Positions 6,522 through 7,113 of a stretch of DNA of 7,113 nucleotides are shown in pieces. Under the pieces are notes generated by a model. That model ran no database searches. It saw only the letters and a list, made by a program, of their open reading frames with translations, and was not told where the DNA came from. Every line of letters begins with the position of its first letter. Positions within the stretch are counted from its first letter, which is position 1. The DNA comes from Planctomycetota bacterium (lineage in GTDB: Bacteria; Planctomycetota; Phycisphaerae; Sedimentisphaerales; SM23-30), in assembly GCA_029573975.1 (NCBI GenBank), contig JAKQBU010000050.1:1-7113 (forward strand). The letters are read 5' to 3'. The translations under genes and the position numbers were made by a program.

Positions 6522-7113
6522 TCAGCTTTCCTCAGGGGATGGGGGGCTATTGGGATCGGCGGCGGCAACCGGAGCCGGTATGGCTTGTTCCCCGATGGTG
6601 CCGATTGCCGCGTTCAAGGTCAATTTCGACAGTTCATAATCATGCACAGCCTGAAGGTAATCGGACCTGGCCTGCGAGAGGGCCAGTTCCGCGGAAATCA
6701 CATCCAGTGAGGTGATAGCCCCCTCGCGAAAACCGACCTGGGCCAGACGAAGGGCTTCCTGGGCATTGGTCACGGTCCCGCTTTGCGACTCGACGAATTT
6801 TTCGCTATTGTTCAATCGCAGAAGAGCCTGCGTTACTTCCAACTGAACCTGCTCTTCAGCCTTTCGCAAGAGGACTTCCTCCTGGCGCAACTGGGCCTTG
6901 GCTACCGCGACCCGGCCGGCGGTGGCAAAACCGTCAAAAACCGTCCACTCGACCACCAGCCCGCCGTTCATGGTCCGCTCCCATTCCTTATCCCCCAGCG
7001 AACTGGGGGTGCCGCCATTGTTATTATCCGGCTCGGTATCTTCATCCCCCCCGGCAAAAAAATCATTAAAACTGGCACTGTAACCGGGGTAACTGCGCTG
7101 ATAAAGGCCCTGC
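6522..7113 (-). CDS. TolC-like outer membrane efflux channel (C-terminal part; 5' end outside window)
   Basis: This is the outer-membrane component of the tripartite pump, a trimeric barrel with a periplasmic alpha-helical tunnel. The frame is open from the right edge to the TGA at 6522-6524 and gives 196 residues, somewhat less than half of a usual protein of 420-500. No start is visible; the first internal ATG (6971) falls inside the conserved fold and is not the start. Visible landmarks are a beta-strand and loop region, then VVEWTVFDGFATAGRVAVAK, a hallmark of the second OEP repeat, then a long helix with Gln/Glu-rich heptads, and GFREGAITSLDVISAELAL leading to the final helix that ends in LTLNAAIG. 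A hydrophilic loop rich in Gly, Asp, Glu and Asn lies before the strand. The tail is Ala/Pro-rich and ends PNSPPSPEES, probably disordered in the periplasm. It stands directly before the adaptor gene, as is common for RND operons. Confidence 0.9.
   Translation of the reverse strand, partial: QGLYQRSYPGYSASFNDFFAGGDEDTEPDNNNGGTPSSLGDKEWERTMNGGLVVEWTVFDGFATAGRVAVAKAQLRQEEVLLRKAEEQVQLEVTQALLRLNNSEKFVESQSGTVTNAQEALRLAQVGFREGAITSLDVISAELALSQARSDYLQAVHDYELSKLTLNAAIGTIGEQAIPAPVAAADPNSPPSPEES
6529..6533 (-). promoter_or_regulatory. Shine-Dalgarno deciding the adaptor start
   Basis: On the minus strand GAGGA ends eight bases before the ATG at 6520, inside the last codons of the TolC-like gene. The upstream stop and this start are arranged as TGATATG, one base apart, which favours translational coupling. 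Confidence 0.75.

Noticed and set aside
1..7113. Mobile element, CRISPR array, tRNA or rRNA
   Set aside because: No spaced direct repeats, transposase-like frame, terminal inverted repeats, tRNA-like fold or rRNA sequence was seen; almost all of the window is accounted for by five conserved genes.

Overview
All genes in this window lie on the minus strand. The window carries the 3' part of a three-component drug-efflux operon, a class II DNA photolyase gene joined to the end of that operon, and, after a 172-base gap, the 5' part of an L-threonine 3-dehydrogenase gene. Reading in the direction of transcription (right to left), the order is: an outer-membrane factor of the TolC type (6522-7113, N-terminal part outside the window), a periplasmic adaptor (5264-6520), an RND-superfamily inner-membrane pump (2078-5236), a class II CPD photolyase (751-2115) and tdh (1-578, C-terminal part outside the window).

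The first four genes are packed as one transcription unit. The TolC-like stop and the adaptor start are one base apart, the adaptor and pump are 27 bases apart, and the photolyase start lies 38 bases inside the end of the pump gene. Each internal start has a purine-rich Shine-Dalgarno sequence. The outer-membrane factor, adaptor and pump should assemble into a tripartite channel that expels small molecules across both membranes using the ion gradient. The photolyase has no mechanistic link to efflux that I know of; its place suggests shared expression, perhaps under stress. The promoter of this operon lies beyond the right edge.

The gap at 579-750 holds a plausible sigma70-type promoter for tdh (TTGAAG, 16 bases, TATAAT), a GC-rich leader able to form alternative hairpins, and a Shine-Dalgarno for tdh. 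I see no convincing terminator after the photolyase, so some read-through into tdh is possible.

The host must have two membranes, because the tripartite pump requires them. Class II photolyases occur in scattered bacterial groups (including Planctomycetota and other PVC phyla, Myxococcota and Chlorobi) as well as archaea and eukaryotes. Moderate-to-high GC, an Asp/Asn/Pro-rich tail on the TolC-like protein and the gene mix would fit a PVC-type bacterium, but this is a weak inference. I see no tRNA, rRNA, CRISPR array, insertion sequence or phage gene. Nothing here amounts to a clearly new system; the points most worth a second look are the efflux-photolyase fusion of operons, the non-AcrB proton-relay residues of the pump, the adaptor's long YbhG-like coiled coil and the structured tdh leader.
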